Below, in pieces: positions 53,696 through 64,000 of a stretch of DNA of 64,000 bases. Within the stretch, counting starts at the first letter, position 1; each line of letters begins with the position of its first letter. Source of the stretch: Thermus tengchongensis (GTDB lineage Bacteria > Deinococcota > Deinococci > Deinococcales > Thermaceae); assembly GCF_021462405.1 (NCBI RefSeq), contig NZ_JAKEDU010000005.1:95776-159775 (forward strand), in the 5' to 3' direction. The notes under the pieces are model-generated. The model made no database searches. It was not told the origin of the DNA and saw nothing but the letters and a program-made list of their open reading frames with translations. A program made the translations under genes and the position numbers.

Positions 53696-55012
53696 CTAAC
53701 GCGTGCGGCCGCGGATGCGGCCCTTGGAAAGGAACCCCTCGTAGTTCCTCAGCATCAGCTGGCTCTCAATCTGCCTGAGGGTGTCCAAAGCCACGCCCAC
53801 CACGATGAGAAGGCCGATGCCGGAAAAGGCGATGCTCTTCACCCCGGTGAGGTTCTGGATGATCTGGGGCAAGGCCGCCACCAAGCCCAGGAAGAGGGCC
53901 CCCCAGAGGGTCAGTCGGGAAACGATATGCTCCAAGAACTTCACCGTGGGCTCGCCTGGGCGGATGCCCGGGATGAACCCCCCGTATTCCCGGAGGCTTT
54001 CCGCAATCCGCTTGGGGTCGAACTGGACCGCGGTGTAGACGTAGGTGAAAAGGACGATGAGCACCACCTCGATGAGGAGACCAGAGAGATGGGTGGGGTT
54101 GAAGAAGTTGGCGATGGCCTGGAGCACCTGGTTGTCCTGGAAGGGGGCGGTGAGGAAGATGGGAATCTGCAAAATGGCGGCAGCGAAGACGATGGGGATG
54201 ACACCGGCAGCGTTCAGCTTGATGGGGATGTAGGTGGCCTGCCCCCCATAGACCCTCCTGCCCACCACCTTTCTGGCGTACTGGACGGGAATGCGCCTTT
54301 CCGCTTGCTGCACCGCTGCCATCCCGGCAAAGGCCAAGACGATAAAGGCCAGGAAAAAGAGGAAGGCCACCAGGTTGACCTCCCCGGTGCGGATGAGCCC
54401 CGCGGTGCGGAAAAGCTGCGGCAGCCAGTCCACCACAATCCCGGCAAAGATGATCATGCTGGTGCCGTTGCCGATGCCGTACTCGGTGATGCGCTCCGCC
54501 ATCCACAGGAGGAGGGCGATCCCCGCCACCTGGGTGACCACCACCACCAGCCAGAAGAAGGGCCCGGGGGCCCAGCCGGGGAGGAGGAAGCGCCCCCCGT
54601 CTGCCCCCAGGAACGCCGTGGCCAAGAAGAAGCCCTGGAAGGCCCCCAGAGCGATGCCGCCGATGCGGGTGTACTGGTTGATGATGCGGCGCCCCTCCTC
54701 TCCCTCCTTGGATAGCTTCTCCAGGGCAGGGATGACGTTTACCAAGAGCTGCATGATGATGGCGGCGGTGATGTAGGGCATGATGCCCAGGGCAAAGATG
54801 GAAAAGCGCTCAAAGTTGCCGCCAGAGAAGAGGTTAATGATCCCGAAGACCCCACCCTGGGTGGTGCGCAAAAACTCCTGGATCTTGTCCAGGTCCACCC
54901 CGGGGGTAGGGATGAAGGCCCCCAGGCGGTAGGCGGCCAGCACCAGCAGGGTAAAGAGGATGCGCTGACGCAGCTCGGGGATGGCTAGGGCGCTCCGGAA
55001 GGCCTTCAGCAT
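53696..55012 (-). CDS. secY: SecY translocon channel
   Basis: 438 residues, ten membrane helices. LRQRILFTLLVLAAYRLGAFIPTPGVD, GIMPYITAAIIMQLL, YGIGNGTSMIIFAGIV, and GGFIPGIRPGEPT are SecY landmarks. Follows rplO by 1 base. Confidence 0.98.
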   Translation of the reverse strand: MLKAFRSALAIPELRQRILFTLLVLAAYRLGAFIPTPGVDLDKIQEFLRTTQGGVFGIINLFSGGNFERFSIFALGIMPYITAAIIMQLLVNVIPALEKLSKEGEEGRRIINQYTRIGGIALGAFQGFFLATAFLGADGGRFLLPGWAPGPFFWLVVVVTQVAGIALLLWMAERITEYGIGNGTSMIIFAGIVVDWLPQLFRTAGLIRTGEVNLVAFLFFLAFIVLAFAGMAAVQQAERRIPVQYARKVVGRRVYGGQATYIPIKLNAAGVIPIVFAAAILQIPIFLTAPFQDNQVLQAIANFFNPTHLSGLLIEVVLIVLFTYVYTAVQFDPKRIAESLREYGGFIPGIRPGEPTVKFLEHIVSRLTLWGALFLGLVAALPQIIQNLTGVKSIAFSGIGLLIVVGVALDTLRQIESQLMLRNYEGFLSKGRIRGRTR

Positions 55013-55013
55013 C

Positions 55014-55466
55014 TTAGGCCTCCAAAAGAACCGCTTCGCCGCCTGCAGCCTTCAGCTTCTCCAGGGCGCTCTTGGAAAAGGCGTGGGCCACCACCCTAAG
55101 GGGCTTGGCCTCCCCTTCCCCCAGCACCTTAAGCCGGTAACCCTTCTTTAGGATTCCCGCCTGGACCAGCACCTCCGGGGTCACCTCCCCGTCGAAGCGG
55201 GCCAGGTCCCTCAGGTTCACCCCCTGGTACTTGGGCCTCTTGATCTCCCCGGGCACCTGTCCCTGCATGCCCCGCTTAGGCAGGCGCATCAGGGTGGTGG
55301 AGCGCCCCCCCTCAAAGCGGCGGGGGTCCTTGACCCCGCCGGAGCGGGACTTCTGCCCCTTGTGCCCCCGGGTGGCCGTCTTACCGTGGCCGGAGCCGGG
55401 GCCCCGCCCCACCCGCTTCCGCCTCTTGTTGGCCCCAGGATTGGGTTTTAGATCGGTAAGCTTCAT
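55014..55466 (-). CDS. rplO: 50S ribosomal protein L15
   Basis: 150 residues. The basic glycine-rich N-terminus ([40 protein letters not shown]) is typical; C-terminal globular end binds 23S rRNA. ATG 55466 overlaps rpmD (ATGA). Confidence 0.98.
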   Translation of the reverse strand: MKLTDLKPNPGANKRRKRVGRGPGSGHGKTATRGHKGQKSRSGGVKDPRRFEGGRSTTLMRLPKRGMQGQVPGEIKRPKYQGVNLRDLARFDGEVTPEVLVQAGILKKGYRLKVLGEGEAKPLRVVAHAFSKSALEKLKAAGGEAVLLEA

Positions 55467-55645
55467 TCCAGCACCTCCACCCGCACAAGGTGGGCCACCT
55501 TCTTGATGTTCCCCCGTATGGCGGGATGGTCTTCAAAGACCTTTTCCTTGTGGAGCTTGGTCAGCCCCAGGGCCTTCAAGGCCGCCTTCTGGTCCTTGGG
55601 ATACCCAATGGGGCTTTTCACCAGCTTAACCTTAAGCTTGGCCAT
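55463..55645 (-). CDS. rpmD: 50S ribosomal protein L30
   Basis: 60 residues: [42 protein letters not shown] 55645 shares a base with the rpsE stop (TGATG); an alternative GTG one codon upstream is unlikely. Confidence 0.97.
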   Translation of the reverse strand: MAKLKVKLVKSPIGYPKDQKAALKALGLTKLHKEKVFEDHPAIRGNIKKVAHLVRVEVLE

Positions 55646-56118
55646 CACTCCTCACCGCCTTTCCGCAGGCGCTCCACATCCTGCTTGGTCTTAAGCTGCC
55701 TGAGGGCCTCCATGGTGGCGTAGGCGATGTTGATGGGGTTGCGGCTCCCCAGCTCCTTGGTGAGGATATCCGTGATCCCCGCAAGCTCCAGGATGGCCCG
55801 GGGCACTGCCCCCGCAATCACCCCCGTGCCCGGGGCCGCAGGCTTCAAGAGGATCTTGGAGGCCCCGTACTTTACCTCAATCTCGTGGGGAATGGTGCCG
55901 TTTTGGATGGGCACCTCCACCATGTTGCGGCGGGCGTAGTACCCCGCCTTCTGTACCGCTAGGGGCACCTCCTTGGCCTTGCCCAGGCCCAGGCCCACCC
56001 GGCCCTGCCGGTCGCCCACCACCACCAAGGCCCCGAAGCGGAAGCGGCGGCCGCCCTGGTAGGTCTTGGCGGTGCGCCGCACCAGGATCATCTTCTCTTC
56101 AAAATCGGTCTCGGGCAT
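55645..56118 (-). CDS. rpsE: 30S ribosomal protein S5
   Basis: 157 residues. [21 protein letters not shown] and [20 protein letters not shown] are the double-strand-RNA-binding and core motifs. Translational fidelity protein. ATG 56118. Confidence 0.98.
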   Translation of the reverse strand: MPETDFEEKMILVRRTAKTYQGGRRFRFGALVVVGDRQGRVGLGLGKAKEVPLAVQKAGYYARRNMVEVPIQNGTIPHEIEVKYGASKILLKPAAPGTGVIAGAVPRAILELAGITDILTKELGSRNPINIAYATMEALRQLKTKQDVERLRKGGEE

Positions 56119-56139
56119 GCTTCCTCCTCGCTAGGCAAC

Positions 56140-56478
56140 CTAGAACTCCAAGCCCCCTTCTCTGGCCCCTTCCGCCAGAGCCTTTACCCGGCCGTGGTAC
56201 TTGTAGGGCCCACGGTCAAAAGCCACCTTGGTGATCCCCAGGGCCTTAGCCTTCTCCGCCAGGGCCCGCCCCACCTGCCGGGCCACCTCGGTCTTGTTAC
56301 CCTTCAGCTTCAGGGCCAGGCTGGACTCGGCCACCAGGGTATGGCCCTTCTCGTCGTCGATGATCTGAGCGTAGATGTGTTTAAGGCTCCGGAAGACGGA
56401 CAGGCGGAGCCGGCCCGTGCGCTTGATGCGGTTACGCACCCGGAACTTGCGTCGTTCGTATGCGGTAAGCCGTGCCAT
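56140..56478 (-). CDS. rplR: 50S ribosomal protein L18
   Basis: 112 residues; binds 5S r[66 protein letters not shown] 56478. Confidence 0.98.
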   Translation of the reverse strand: MARLTAYERRKFRVRNRIKRTGRLRLSVFRSLKHIYAQIIDDEKGHTLVAESSLALKLKGNKTEVARQVGRALAEKAKALGITKVAFDRGPYKYHGRVKALAEGAREGGLEF

Positions 56479-56486
56479 GTTTCCCC

Positions 56487-57029
56487 CTACTTCTTGGCCC
56501 CGGCCTTGCCGGGCTTAAGGCGGACGGGCTCGCCCGCGTAGTAAATGCCCTTCTCGTGGTAGGCGCTGGGCTTCTTAATGGCGCGCAGGTTGGCGGCCAC
56601 CTGGCCCACCTTCTGCTTGTCTATGCCCAGAACGCGGATCTTGGTGGGCTCGGGCACCTCGAAGGTGATGCCCTCGGGGGGCTCCACCACCACGGGGTGG
56701 CTAAAGCCCACGGTGAGCTCCACCGCCCGTCCCACAAGCCGGGCCCGGTAGCCGATGCCCTTGATGAGGAGCTCCTTCACGTACCCCTCGGAAACCCCCT
56801 TAATGGCGTTGGCGATGAGGGTCCGGGTGAGGCCGTGCAGGCTCTTGTGCCGGCGCTCATCCGAGGGCCTTTCCACCCGCACCACCCCTCCATCCACCAC
56901 CACCCGCATCTCCGGGGAGATGGGTACGGAAAGTTCGCCCTTGGGGCCTTTAACCTTGACGAGCCCCGGGGCCACCTCCACAGTGACCCCCTTAGGCAGG
57001 GGAATGGGAAGCCGGCCAATCCTAGACAT
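56487..57029 (-). CDS. rplF: 50S ribosomal protein L6
   Basis: 180 residues, two similar alpha/beta repeats. [51 protein letters not shown]. The ATG 57029 shares its A with the rpsH stop; two residues upstream are not used. Confidence 0.98.
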   Translation of the reverse strand: MSRIGRLPIPLPKGVTVEVAPGLVKVKGPKGELSVPISPEMRVVVDGGVVRVERPSDERRHKSLHGLTRTLIANAIKGVSEGYVKELLIKGIGYRARLVGRAVELTVGFSHPVVVEPPEGITFEVPEPTKIRVLGIDKQKVGQVAANLRAIKKPSAYHEKGIYYAGEPVRLKPGKAGAKK

Positions 57030-57445
57030 CACCACACCTCGCAGATAAGCTCCCCGCCCACGCCCAGACGCCGGGCCTCCCGGTCGGTAAGGACGCCCTT
57101 GGGCGTGGACAGGATGGCAATCCCCAGGCCGCGGCGCACCCGAGGAATCTCCTTGACCCCCACGTACACCCGCCTTCCAGGACGGCTGATGCGGCGGATC
57201 TGGTTGATGACCTGTTCGGGCCGGGGATCCGGCCCCTGACGCCGGGGTCCGTATTTGAGGTAAATCCGCAACACCGGCTTGCCGTCCACCTCCACCCGCT
57301 CGTACCCCTTGATGAAGCCCTCCCGCGCCAGGATCTTGAGGATCTCCTCCTTGAAGCGGGAGGCGGGTACCTCGGTGCTCTCCTTGTAGACCCGGGTGGC
57401 GTTACGAATCCGGGTCAGCATGTCGGCAATGGGGTCCGTCAACAT
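57029..57445 (-). CDS. rpsH: 30S ribosomal protein S8
   Basis: 138 residues; central-domain 16S binder, repressor of spc operons in E. coli. [20 protein letters not shown] and [20 protein letters not shown]. Preceded by the 68-base gap to rpsN with a hairpin at 57481. Confidence 0.98.
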   Translation of the reverse strand: MLTDPIADMLTRIRNATRVYKESTEVPASRFKEEILKILAREGFIKGYERVEVDGKPVLRIYLKYGPRRQGPDPRPEQVINQIRRISRPGRRVYVGVKEIPRVRRGLGIAILSTPKGVLTDREARRLGVGGELICEVW

Positions 57446-57480
57446 TTCCTCTCTCCTTTTACCTCACTCCTGGACCATGC

Positions 57481-57504
57481 GGTCTCGAGGGAACCCCCTC
57501 GACC
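57481..57504 (-). promoter_or_regulatory. Hairpin between rpsN and rpsH
   Basis: In the largest gap of this operon section (57446-57513), GGTCGAGGG...CCTCGAGACC can form a stem with a two-base bulge upstream of the S8 start. Possible site of S8 feedback or mRNA processing; unproven. Confidence 0.3.
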
Positions 57505-57513
57505 AGCCACGGC

Positions 57514-57699
57514 CTACCAGCTGGCCTTCCTCACCCCGGGAAGCTGCCCCTTGTGGGCCAGCTCCCTAAGGCAAATCCGGCAGAGCCCGAAGTAGCGGTA
57601 CACGCTCCTGGCCCTCCCACAGCGCACGCAACGGGTGTAGGCCCGCACTTTGAACTTGGGAGTACGCTTGGCCTTTTCGATCAACGCTTTTCTCGCCAT
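57514..57699 (-). CDS. rpsN: 30S ribosomal protein S14, zinc type
   Basis: 61 residues. The short S14 with zinc finger [23 protein letters not shown] 57699; 7 bases after rplE. Confidence 0.98.
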   Translation of the reverse strand: MARKALIEKAKRTPKFKVRAYTRCVRCGRARSVYRYFGLCRICLRELAHKGQLPGVRKASW

Positions 57700-57706
57700 G
57701 CTCGCC

Positions 57707-58255
57707 TCACTTCCGGAAGGGGAAGCCCAAGAGTTCTAGAAGGGCCTTGGCCTCCTCGTCGGTCCGGGCGGTGGTCACAACCGCGATGTCCATGCCCCGA
57801 AGGGCGTCCACCATGTCGTAGGTGATCTCCGGGAAGATGAGCTGCTCCCTCAACCCCAGGTTGTAGTTGCCGCGGCCGTCAAAGCTGTTCGGGTTCACCC
57901 CGCGGAAGTCGCGGATGCGGGGAAGGGCCACGGAAAGGAGCTTCTCCAGGAAGATCCACATCCGGTCGCCGCGCAGGGTAACCTTAAGGCCGATAGGCAT
58001 CCCCTTGCGGAGCTTGAAGTTGGAGATGGACTTCTTGGCCCGGGTTATGGCCGGCTTCTGGCCGGTGATGAGGGCCAGTTCATGAGAAGCCTTCTCCAGG
58101 ATGCGGGCATCCTCCTTGGCCTCCCCCAGCCCCTGGTTGATCACCACCTTCTCCAGCCGAGGCACCTCCCAGATGTTCTGGTAACCGAAGCGGCGGATGA
58201 GCTCGGGCCGGACCTCCTCGTAGTATTTCCTTTTTAGCGCCACATCCAGGGGCAT
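57707..58255 (-). CDS. rplE: 50S ribosomal protein L5
   Basis: 182 residues; 5S rRNA binder at the central protuberance. [63 protein letters not shown] 58255; frame to 58315 is an rplX shadow. Confidence 0.98.
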   Translation of the reverse strand: MPLDVALKRKYYEEVRPELIRRFGYQNIWEVPRLEKVVINQGLGEAKEDARILEKASHELALITGQKPAITRAKKSISNFKLRKGMPIGLKVTLRGDRMWIFLEKLLSVALPRIRDFRGVNPNSFDGRGNYNLGLREQLIFPEITYDMVDALRGMDIAVVTTARTDEEAKALLELLGFPFRK

Positions 58256-58256
58256 C

Positions 58257-58589
58257 TTACTCCTCCACGTCCAAAGATCCGCCACACTTGGCGCAAACCC
58301 GGATCTTGCGGCCATCCTCTAGAAATTTCTTGCGCACCCGGGTGGGCTTGCCGCACGCGGGGCAGATGGGGCGCACCTTGGAGGCATGCAGGGGTGCTTC
58401 CTGCTCCACAAAGCCACCCTGGGGGTGCTGGGGACTCACCCGCACCGCCTTCTTAACGATGTTCACCCCCTCCACGATGACCGCTCCTCTCTTGGGCAAC
58501 ACAGCCTTCACCTTGCCCACCCGGCCCTTGTACTTGCCGGAGGCCACCAAAACCGTGTCTCCCTTCTTTACGTGCACCTTGGCCCGCAT
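58257..58589 (-). CDS. rplX: 50S ribosomal protein L24 with C-terminal zinc ribbon
   Basis: 110 residues. KOW motif [20 protein letters not shown]. The C-terminus [20 protein letters not shown] ... [12 protein letters not shown] carries four Cys of a zinc ribbon, found in a subset of bacterial L24. Start overlaps rplN stop (TAATG). Confidence 0.98.
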   Translation of the reverse strand: MRAKVHVKKGDTVLVASGKYKGRVGKVKAVLPKRGAVIVEGVNIVKKAVRVSPQHPQGGFVEQEAPLHASKVRPICPACGKPTRVRKKFLEDGRKIRVCAKCGGSLDVEE

Positions 58590-58957
58590 TAGAGCACCTC
58601 CGGAGCCAGGGAAACGATCTTCATGAAGCCCTTCTCGCGCAACTCGCGGGCCACGGGGCCGAAGACGCGGGTGCCGCGGGGCTCCAGCTGGTTGTTGATG
58701 ATGACGGCGGCGTTGTCGTCAAAGCGGATGGCGGAGCCATCGGGGCGCTTAACCTCCTTTTTGGTGCGCACCACCACCGCCTTCACCACGTCGCCTTCCT
58801 TCACCGCCCCTCGGGGGATGGCCTCCTTGACGCTGGCCACAATGATGTCCCCCACGGTGGCGTACTTGGCGTTGGAGCCCTTAAGCACGCGGATGCACAT
58901 GATCTTGCGGGCCCCGGTGTTGTCGGCCACCTCCAGATAGGTCTGGGGCTGGATCAT
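58589..58957 (-). CDS. rplN: 50S ribosomal protein L14
   Basis: 122 residues: [40 protein letters not shown], and the tail [18 protein letters not shown] 58957, overlapping rpsQ (ATGA). Confidence 0.98.
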   Translation of the reverse strand: MIQPQTYLEVADNTGARKIMCIRVLKGSNAKYATVGDIIVASVKEAIPRGAVKEGDVVKAVVVRTKKEVKRPDGSAIRFDDNAAVIINNQLEPRGTRVFGPVARELREKGFMKIVSLAPEVL

Positions 58958-59271
58958 GCCTTACCTCCCCTCTTGGAAAGGCTGGCGTAGTTCTGCCTAC
59001 GCACCAGGTACTTTTCCACCAAGTCCAACCTTCCCCCCTCCACCAGGCGCAGCACCCGCCAGCGCTTGCGCTTGGAGATGGGGCGGGACTCGATGATCTC
59101 CACCACGTCCCCCACCTTGTACTTCTCCTCAGGATCATGAGCCAGGTACTTTTTGGAGCGCTTGATCACCTTGCCGTAGAGGGGGTGGGGAAACTGGCGC
59201 TCCACCAAGACCGTGACGGTCTTCTGCATCTTGTCGCTCACCACCACCCCGGTCAGCACCTTCTTAGGCAT
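58954..59271 (-). CDS. rpsQ: 30S ribosomal protein S17
   Basis: 105 residues, OB fold with Thermus-type C-terminal extension. [43 protein letters not shown] 59271 lies inside rpmC by 8 bases; frame to 59289 ignored. Confidence 0.98.
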   Translation of the reverse strand: MPKKVLTGVVVSDKMQKTVTVLVERQFPHPLYGKVIKRSKKYLAHDPEEKYKVGDVVEIIESRPISKRKRWRVLRLVEGGRLDLVEKYLVRRQNYASLSKRGGKA

Positions 59272-59461
59272 TGGCCCTCCTCCTCTCATTCAGGATCGTG
59301 AGGAGCCGGGCGATGAGGCGCCGGGTCTCCCGGATCCTGTGGTTCTGGGAGAGCTGGCCGATGGAGGCCTGGAAACGAAGCTCCATCAGCTCCCGCTTCT
59401 TCTCCCGAACCAGCTTCTCGATCTCACTGGAAGAGAGCTTGCGGATCTCACTGGGCTTCAT
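59264..59461 (-). CDS. rpmC: 50S ribosomal protein L29
   Basis: 65 residues: [40 protein letters not shown]. Binding site for trigger factor and SRP at the exit tunnel. Start overlaps rplP by 14 bases. Confidence 0.97.
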   Translation of the reverse strand: MKPSEIRKLSSSEIEKLVREKKRELMELRFQASIGQLSQNHRIRETRRLIARLLTILNERRRANA

Positions 59462-59873
59462 CGTAGGCGTCCCTCCTCACGATCTTGGTCTTGATGGGAA
59501 GCTTGTGGCCGGCGATGCGCAAGGCCTCGAGGGCCTGCTCCTCCGTGACGCCCGCCACCTCGAACATCACCCGGCCGGGCTTCACCACCGCCACGTACCC
59601 TTCCACGTTGCCCTTACCCTTACCCATCCGCACCTCGAGGGGCTTTTTGGTATAGGGCTTGTCGGGGAAGATGCGGATGAAGATCTTGCCCCCGCGGCGG
59701 AAATGGCGCACCATGGCCACACGGGCGGCCTCGATCTGCTGGGAGGTGATCCAGGCGGGCTCCATGGCCACCAGGCCATAGTCCCCAAAGGCCACGTAGT
59801 CCCCCCCCTTGGTGGCCCCCTTCAGGCGACCCCGGTGCTGCTTGCGGTACTTCATGCGCCTGGGCATCAACAT
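59448..59873 (-). CDS. rplP: 50S ribosomal protein L16
   Basis: 141 residues: [40 protein letters not shown]. Conserved Arg near the peptidyl-transferase centre is in the expected region. ATG 59873. Confidence 0.98.
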   Translation of the reverse strand: MLMPRRMKYRKQHRGRLKGATKGGDYVAFGDYGLVAMEPAWITSQQIEAARVAMVRHFRRGGKIFIRIFPDKPYTKKPLEVRMGKGKGNVEGYVAVVKPGRVMFEVAGVTEEQALEALRIAGHKLPIKTKIVRRDAYDEAQ

Positions 59874-59876
59874 GGC

Positions 59877-60596
59877 CTACTCCTCCTTCTTCACACGCAC
59901 CGCTGGGCGGCGGCGGCGGGGCTTTTCCTCCGCCCTCGGCCCCTCGGGGCGGACCTTGGGCTTCTGTCCACCGATCACCTCGCCCAGGAACACGTAAGCC
60001 TTGACCCCCAGCACCCCGTAGGTGGTGCGGGCCAAAGCGAAACCGTAGTCTATGTTAGCACGAAGGGTGTGAAGGGGCACCCGGCCCTCCGCGGCCCACT
60101 CGGTGCGGGCCTGCTCAGCGCCGCCGATGCGGCCGGAGACGATCACCTTGGCTCCCTTAGCCCCCGCCTCCATCACCCGCTGCACCGCCTGCTTGATGGC
60201 CCGCCGCACGGCAAAGCGGCGCTCGATCTGCTCCGCCACCCGTTGGGCCACCAAAGGTGCGGAGAGGTTGGGGTTGTGGATCTCCTGGACGTTCAGGGCC
60301 ACGTTCTTGCCGGTGAGCTGGGAAAGGGTGTCCCTCAGGACCTTGATCTTCTCCCCGCCCCGGCCGATGACCACACCCGGCTTGGCCACGTGCACGGTCA
60401 CAGCCACGTTGTCCGCGGCCCGCTCGATGTCGATGCGGGCCAAACCAGCCGGGTAGAGCTCCTTGGTGAGGACCTCGCGGATCTTCTGGTCCTCCAGGAG
60501 GAGGTGGCGGTACTGCTTCTTGCCCGCATACCAGCGGGACTCCCAGTCCCGGGTGATGCCGAGCCTGAACCCAATGGGGTGGATCTTATTTCCCAT
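59877..60596 (-). CDS. rpsC: 30S ribosomal protein S3
   Basis: 239 residues. KH domain [20 protein letters not shown] and the C-terminal [20 protein letters not shown] are present; basic tail. Helicase-like mRNA entry protein. Starts inside rplV. Confidence 0.98.
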   Translation of the reverse strand: MGNKIHPIGFRLGITRDWESRWYAGKKQYRHLLLEDQKIREVLTKELYPAGLARIDIERAADNVAVTVHVAKPGVVIGRGGEKIKVLRDTLSQLTGKNVALNVQEIHNPNLSAPLVAQRVAEQIERRFAVRRAIKQAVQRVMEAGAKGAKVIVSGRIGGAEQARTEWAAEGRVPLHTLRANIDYGFALARTTYGVLGVKAYVFLGEVIGGQKPKVRPEGPRAEEKPRRRRPAVRVKKEE

Positions 60597-60927
60597 GTTT
60601 CTCTCCCAAGATCACCGTGATGTGGCTGGTCCTCTTCTTGATGATGTCCGCCCGGCCCCGGGCCCGGGGAAGCACCCTTTTCAAAGCGGGCCCCTCGTCC
60701 ACAAAGGCCGCCTTCACGAAAAGCCGGTCCTCCAGCATGTCGTGGTTGTTGACCGCATTGGCGGCGGCGGACTCCAGCACCTTGGCCACGTAATAGGCCC
60801 CCCGCTTGTTGGTGTAGCGCAGGATGGCGCGGGCCTCCTCGAGGCTCTTCCCCCGGATCAGGTCCACCACAAGGCGGACCTTTCTGGGGGAGATGCGCAC
60901 ATAACGGGCAATGGCTTTCGCTTCCAT
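60586..60927 (-). CDS. rplV: 50S ribosomal protein L22
   Basis: 113 residues: [20 protein letters not shown], tip loop [28 protein letters not shown]. Lines the exit tunnel; macrolide resistance loop. Overlaps rpsC by 11. Confidence 0.98.
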   Translation of the reverse strand: MEAKAIARYVRISPRKVRLVVDLIRGKSLEEARAILRYTNKRGAYYVAKVLESAAANAVNNHDMLEDRLFVKAAFVDEGPALKRVLPRARGRADIIKKRTSHITVILGEKHGK

Positions 60928-60929
60928 GG

Positions 60930-61214
<285 letters not shown>

Positions 61215-61219
61215 TCACC

Positions 61220-62050
61220 TCACTTCTTGCGGCGGGCGATGATGAAGCGGCTGGAGGGCTTGCGCCGCTTCCTGGTCTTAAGCCCCTTGGTCTGCCAGCC
61301 CCAAGGGGAGGCCGGGGGACGGCCCCGAGGCGCCCGGCCCTCACCACCGCCGTGGGGGTGGTCCACCGGGTTCATGGCGGCGCCGCGCACATGGGGCTTG
61401 CGGCCCAGCCAACGGGTGCGCCCCGCCTTGCCCAGGACGATGTTCTTGTGATCGGCGTTGCCCACGGTCCCGATGGTGGCATAGCACTCCCCGTGCACCT
61501 TCCTAAGCTCTCCCGAGGGCAGGCGCAGGATCACGTAATCCCCTTCCCGGCCCTGAATCTGGGTGCCGGTGCCAGCAGAGCGGGCCAGCTTGGCCCCCTT
61601 CTTGGGCTCCAACTCCACCGCATGGACCACGGTGCCCACGGGGATAAAGCGGAGGGGAAGGGCGTTGCCCACCTGGATGGGAGCATCCGGCCCCGCCACC
61701 ACCTGCTGGCCCACCTGCAGGCCCTCGGGAGCGATGATGTAGCGTTTCTCCCCGTCGGCGTAGTGCAGAAGGGCGATGCGGGCGGAGCGGTTGGGGTCGT
61801 ACTCAATGGCCGCCACCTTGGCGGGGATGCCCGCCTTGTCCCAGCGCTTGAAGTCGATGATGCGGTAAAGCCGCTTATGGCCACCCCCCCGGAAGCGCAC
61901 GGTGATGCGGCCCTGGTTGTTACGGCCCCCCGTCTTCTTCAGGGGCTTGACCAAGGACTTCTCCGGCTCGGTCTTGGTGATCTCGGAGAAGTCCGCCACC
62001 GTCATGAAACGGCGGCTTGGGGTGTAGGGTTTGAACTTCTTGACTGCCAT
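61220..62050 (-). CDS. rplB: 50S ribosomal protein L2
   Basis: 276 residues; required for subunit joining and peptidyl transfer. [20 protein letters not shown] and [20 protein letters not shown] with the conserved His are present. ATG 62050. Confidence 0.98.
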   Translation of the reverse strand: MAVKKFKPYTPSRRFMTVADFSEITKTEPEKSLVKPLKKTGGRNNQGRITVRFRGGGHKRLYRIIDFKRWDKAGIPAKVAAIEYDPNRSARIALLHYADGEKRYIIAPEGLQVGQQVVAGPDAPIQVGNALPLRFIPVGTVVHAVELEPKKGAKLARSAGTGTQIQGREGDYVILRLPSGELRKVHGECYATIGTVGNADHKNIVLGKAGRTRWLGRKPHVRGAAMNPVDHPHGGGEGRAPRGRPPASPWGWQTKGLKTRKRRKPSSRFIIARRKK

Positions 62051-62077
62051 CCTCTATGCCTCCCTTGCCGGATCAGG

Positions 62078-62096
62078 GCCGGGCCCCCCTCCCGGC
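62078..62096 (-). promoter_or_regulatory. Hairpin between rplW and rplB
   Basis: GCCGGG-7-CCCGGC in the 51-base gap 62051-62101 forms a six-base-pair stem upstream of rplB. Possible processing or L4/L2 control site; unproven. Confidence 0.3.
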
Positions 62097-62101
62097 GAGG
62101 T

Positions 62102-62392
62102 TTAGATGAGGCCCTCCAGGGCCTCGATCTTCTGCCCGGCAGCCACCTGCACGATGGCCTTCTTGCGGTCGGGGCGCTTGCCCAGGTAGCGGCCCAGGCG
62201 CTTCTTCTTGCCCCGCACCGTCATGGTGTTCACTCCCACCACTTTGACCTTAAAGGCCGCCTCCACGGCGTTTTTGATCTCCGTCTTGGTGGCCTTGGGG
62301 TGGACCCAGAAGGTGTACTTGCCCTCTGCGAAGCCGGCGTAAGCCTTCTCGGAAAGCACCGGGGCCAGGATCACGTCAAAGGCGGTCTTCAT
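62102..62392 (-). CDS. rplW: 50S ribosomal protein L23
   Basis: 96 residues: [40 protein letters not shown]. Exit-site docking protein. Start ATG 62392 overlaps rplD (ATGA). Confidence 0.98.
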   Translation of the reverse strand: MKTAFDVILAPVLSEKAYAGFAEGKYTFWVHPKATKTEIKNAVEAAFKVKVVGVNTMTVRGKKKRLGRYLGKRPDRKKAIVQVAAGQKIEALEGLI

Positions 62393-63009
62393 GCCTCACC
62401 TCCCGTGCGGGCCTGGAAAGCCTCCCAAGCCGCCAGGTCCATGACCAGGCGCTCGGTGCGCAGGATGTCGTAGACGTTTAACCCCTCCGGGGCCAGGGTC
62501 ACCACCCAAGGGAGGTTCCGGGCAGCCCGGCGCACCAGCTCGCTGGCCGTCACCAGGAGCACGCTTTCCGAGCCGTCTAGTCCCGCACCCTTAGCCCAGG
62601 CCAGAAACTCCTTGGTCTTGCCGTTAACCCCGGCGAAGTCCTCCACCAAAAGGAGCTTGCCCTCCCGGGCCCGGTCGGCCACGGCCATGGCCAACCCCGC
62701 CTGCCGCACCTTCTTGGGCAGGGTGTAGCTGTAGTCCCTGGGCTTAGGACCGAACACGGTACCACCCCCCACGAAGATGGGGGCGCCGATATCCCCGTGG
62801 CGGGCCCGCCCGGTGTGCTTCTGGGGATAGATCTTGCGGCCAGAGTAAGCCACCTCGCCCCGGGTCTTGGTGCTGGCGGTGCCCCGGCGCCTTTTCGCCA
62901 GCTGCCAGCGCACCACCTCCCATAGGAGGTGGGGGTTAACCTCCTGGGGGAGATCGGCGGCAAGCTCCCGCTTGCCGGAAGAGGAGAGAACAGGAATCTG
63001 GTACACCAT
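62389..63009 (-). CDS. rplD: 50S ribosomal protein L4
   Basis: 206 residues; S10-operon autoregulator in E. coli. [57 protein letters not shown] 63009. Confidence 0.98.
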   Translation of the reverse strand: MVYQIPVLSSSGKRELAADLPQEVNPHLLWEVVRWQLAKRRRGTASTKTRGEVAYSGRKIYPQKHTGRARHGDIGAPIFVGGGTVFGPKPRDYSYTLPKKVRQAGLAMAVADRAREGKLLLVEDFAGVNGKTKEFLAWAKGAGLDGSESVLLVTASELVRRAARNLPWVVTLAPEGLNVYDILRTERLVMDLAAWEAFQARTGGEA

Positions 63010-63017
63010 GCCCTCCT

Positions 63018-63638
63018 TTACTTGGCCACCTTCTTGGTCTGGCGCACCAGCACCAGGCCTCCGTTGGGTCCCGGCACGGCCCCCTTGACCAAGAGGAGGT
63101 TTTCCTCGGGGATGACGTCCACCACCTCGAGGTTCATCACCGTGACCCGCTCGGCCCCGTAGCGGCCGGCCATCTTCTTGCCCTTATAGACCCGGCCCGG
63201 GGTCTTGCGGTTGCCGATGGACCCGGGGTGGCGGTGGATCTTGTGGGCCCCGTGGGAATCGGGGCCGCCAGCGAAGTTCCAGCGCTTCATCACCCCCGCC
63301 GTACCCCGGCCCTTGGAGGTACCGGTCACGTCTACCCGCTCGCCAGCCTTAAAGATTTCCACGGTCACCACGTCGCCCTCAGGGTTGAAGTCGCGGATCT
63401 CCTTCAGGATGCGCACCGGCCCCACCCCGGCCCGGGCGAAATGCCCCTTCATGGGCCGGTTGATCCGCTTGGGATTCTGGGGCAGGAAGCCCAGCTGGAC
63501 CGCCGTGTACCCGTCCTTCTCCGGGGTCCGCCTTTGCACCACAGGGCAGGGCCCAGCCAGGATCACGGTGACGGGAATGGCCCGGTCCTCCCGGTAAATC
63601 CGGGTCATGCCCACCTTCATGCCCAGGATGCCCTTCAT
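63018..63638 (-). CDS. rplC: 50S ribosomal protein L3
   Basis: 206 residues: [60 protein letters not shown]. Peptidyl-transferase-side protein. ATG overlaps rpsJ. Confidence 0.98.
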   Translation of the reverse strand: MKGILGMKVGMTRIYREDRAIPVTVILAGPCPVVQRRTPEKDGYTAVQLGFLPQNPKRINRPMKGHFARAGVGPVRILKEIRDFNPEGDVVTVEIFKAGERVDVTGTSKGRGTAGVMKRWNFAGGPDSHGAHKIHRHPGSIGNRKTPGRVYKGKKMAGRYGAERVTVMNLEVVDVIPEENLLLVKGAVPGPNGGLVLVRQTKKVAK

Positions 63639-63952
63639 TTGCCACCCCCCACGGTCTTGATCTCAATCTCCACCCCGGTGGGCAGGTCTAAGGACATGAG
63701 GCTCTCGATGGTCTTGCGGTTGGGGTTCAGGATATCCACCAGGCGGTGGTGGGTGCGAAGCTCAAAATGCTCCCGGGAGTCCTTGTGCTTGAAAGGACCC
63801 CGGATTACGGTGAAGCGCCGCACCCGGGTGGGCAGGGGCACGGGACCCGAGACCTGGGCCCCGGAGCGCCGGGCGGCCTCCACGATCTTCTGGGCCGAGG
63901 CGTCCAGGGTCTTGTGGTCAAAGCCCCGTAGCTTGATGCGGATCTTGGGCAT
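63635..63952 (-). CDS. rpsJ: 30S ribosomal protein S10
   Basis: 105 residues: [54 protein letters not shown]. Also the NusE role in antitermination. ATG 63952, 8 bases after tuf. Confidence 0.98.
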   Translation of the reverse strand: MPKIRIKLRGFDHKTLDASAQKIVEAARRSGAQVSGPVPLPTRVRRFTVIRGPFKHKDSREHFELRTHHRLVDILNPNRKTIESLMSLDLPTGVEIEIKTVGGGK

Positions 63953-63960
63953 GCTTCACC

Positions 63961-64000
63961 TCACTCCAGGATCTTGGTGACCACGCCGGCGCCCACGGTC
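63961..64000 (-). CDS. tuf: Elongation factor Tu, 3' end only
   Basis: Minus strand reads TVGAGVVTKILE then stop: the invariant C-terminus of EF-Tu. The gene runs beyond the window. tuf upstream of rpsJ is the usual str-S10 order. Confidence 0.95.
   Translation of the reverse strand, partial: TVGAGVVTKILE

Overview
This window is chromosomal DNA from a bacterium of the genus Thermus or a very close relative. The evidence is the G+C-rich sequence (blocks I counted run at about 70%), strings of genes joined by 4-base start/stop overlaps, many start codons only 6-8 bases after a TATAAT-like box (leaderless mRNAs), and a gene set typical of Thermus: a gdhA/gdhB glutamate dehydrogenase pair with a catalytically dead GdhA, futalosine-pathway MqnD, bacillithiol BshC, a cysteine-less alkyltransferase-like protein, and Rex. 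It does not look like T. thermophilus itself (for example, L29 is only 65 residues here), but I cannot name the species.

Layout. 1-2.05 kb: end of a response regulator and its sensor kinase. 2.0-5.1 kb (minus): a compact six-gene operon of small envelope/regulatory proteins, an MFS transporter and a zinc-ribbon/HTH DUF2089-like protein, with a palindrome over its promoter. 5.1-8.8 kb (minus): haem synthesis (hemA, hemD), a CcsA/HemX-like membrane protein, a carboxymuconolactone-decarboxylase-like protein and a HAD phosphatase. 8.85-17.5 kb (plus): YceI, a secreted intradiol-dioxygenase-like protein, then purine synthesis (purB; purC-purS-purQ-HAD-purL-purF). 18-21.4 kb (plus): glyA, recN and a GAF protein whose GGDEF domain is deleted. 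21.4-24.6 kb (minus): marC, argR, coaBC, rpoZ, gmk. 24.7-26.8 kb: a cytoplasmic GH13 enzyme, the alkyltransferase-like gene and a tiny leaderless ORF. 26.8-36.9 kb (minus): SpoIID-like, bshC, a Crp-family regulator, mqnD, a 927-residue TPR protein, a deoxyhypusine-synthase-like gene, a beta-grasp protein, a 2-hydroxyacid dehydrogenase and an acetyltransferase. 36.9-40.4 kb: gdhB, gdhA and a polyprenyl synthase. 40.5-45.3 kb (minus): one operon of TPR, SPOR, rex and two lipoprotein genes. 45.4-49 kb: HNH nuclease, secreted GH13 enzyme, EamA transporter and a LapA-like protein. 49.2-64 kb (minus): the S10-spc-alpha superoperon from the 3' end of tuf to rplQ, including secY, adk, map, infA and rpoA.

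No stretch above 300 bases lacks a gene. The larger gaps hold a truncated Uma2-family ORF (11311-11549), three copies of a 105-106 bp terminal-inverted-repeat element (17508, 33701, 35237), two copies of a second, 44 bp hairpin element (35196, 49035), and a likely terminator region (49079-49201). Copies of the two repeat families coincide with gene stop codons; with the internally deleted GAF/GGDEF gene, the 2-5 kb operon and a strongly over-represented CCTCGAGG octamer, they are the most unusual things here. I saw no tRNA, rRNA, CRISPR array, transposase or prophage.
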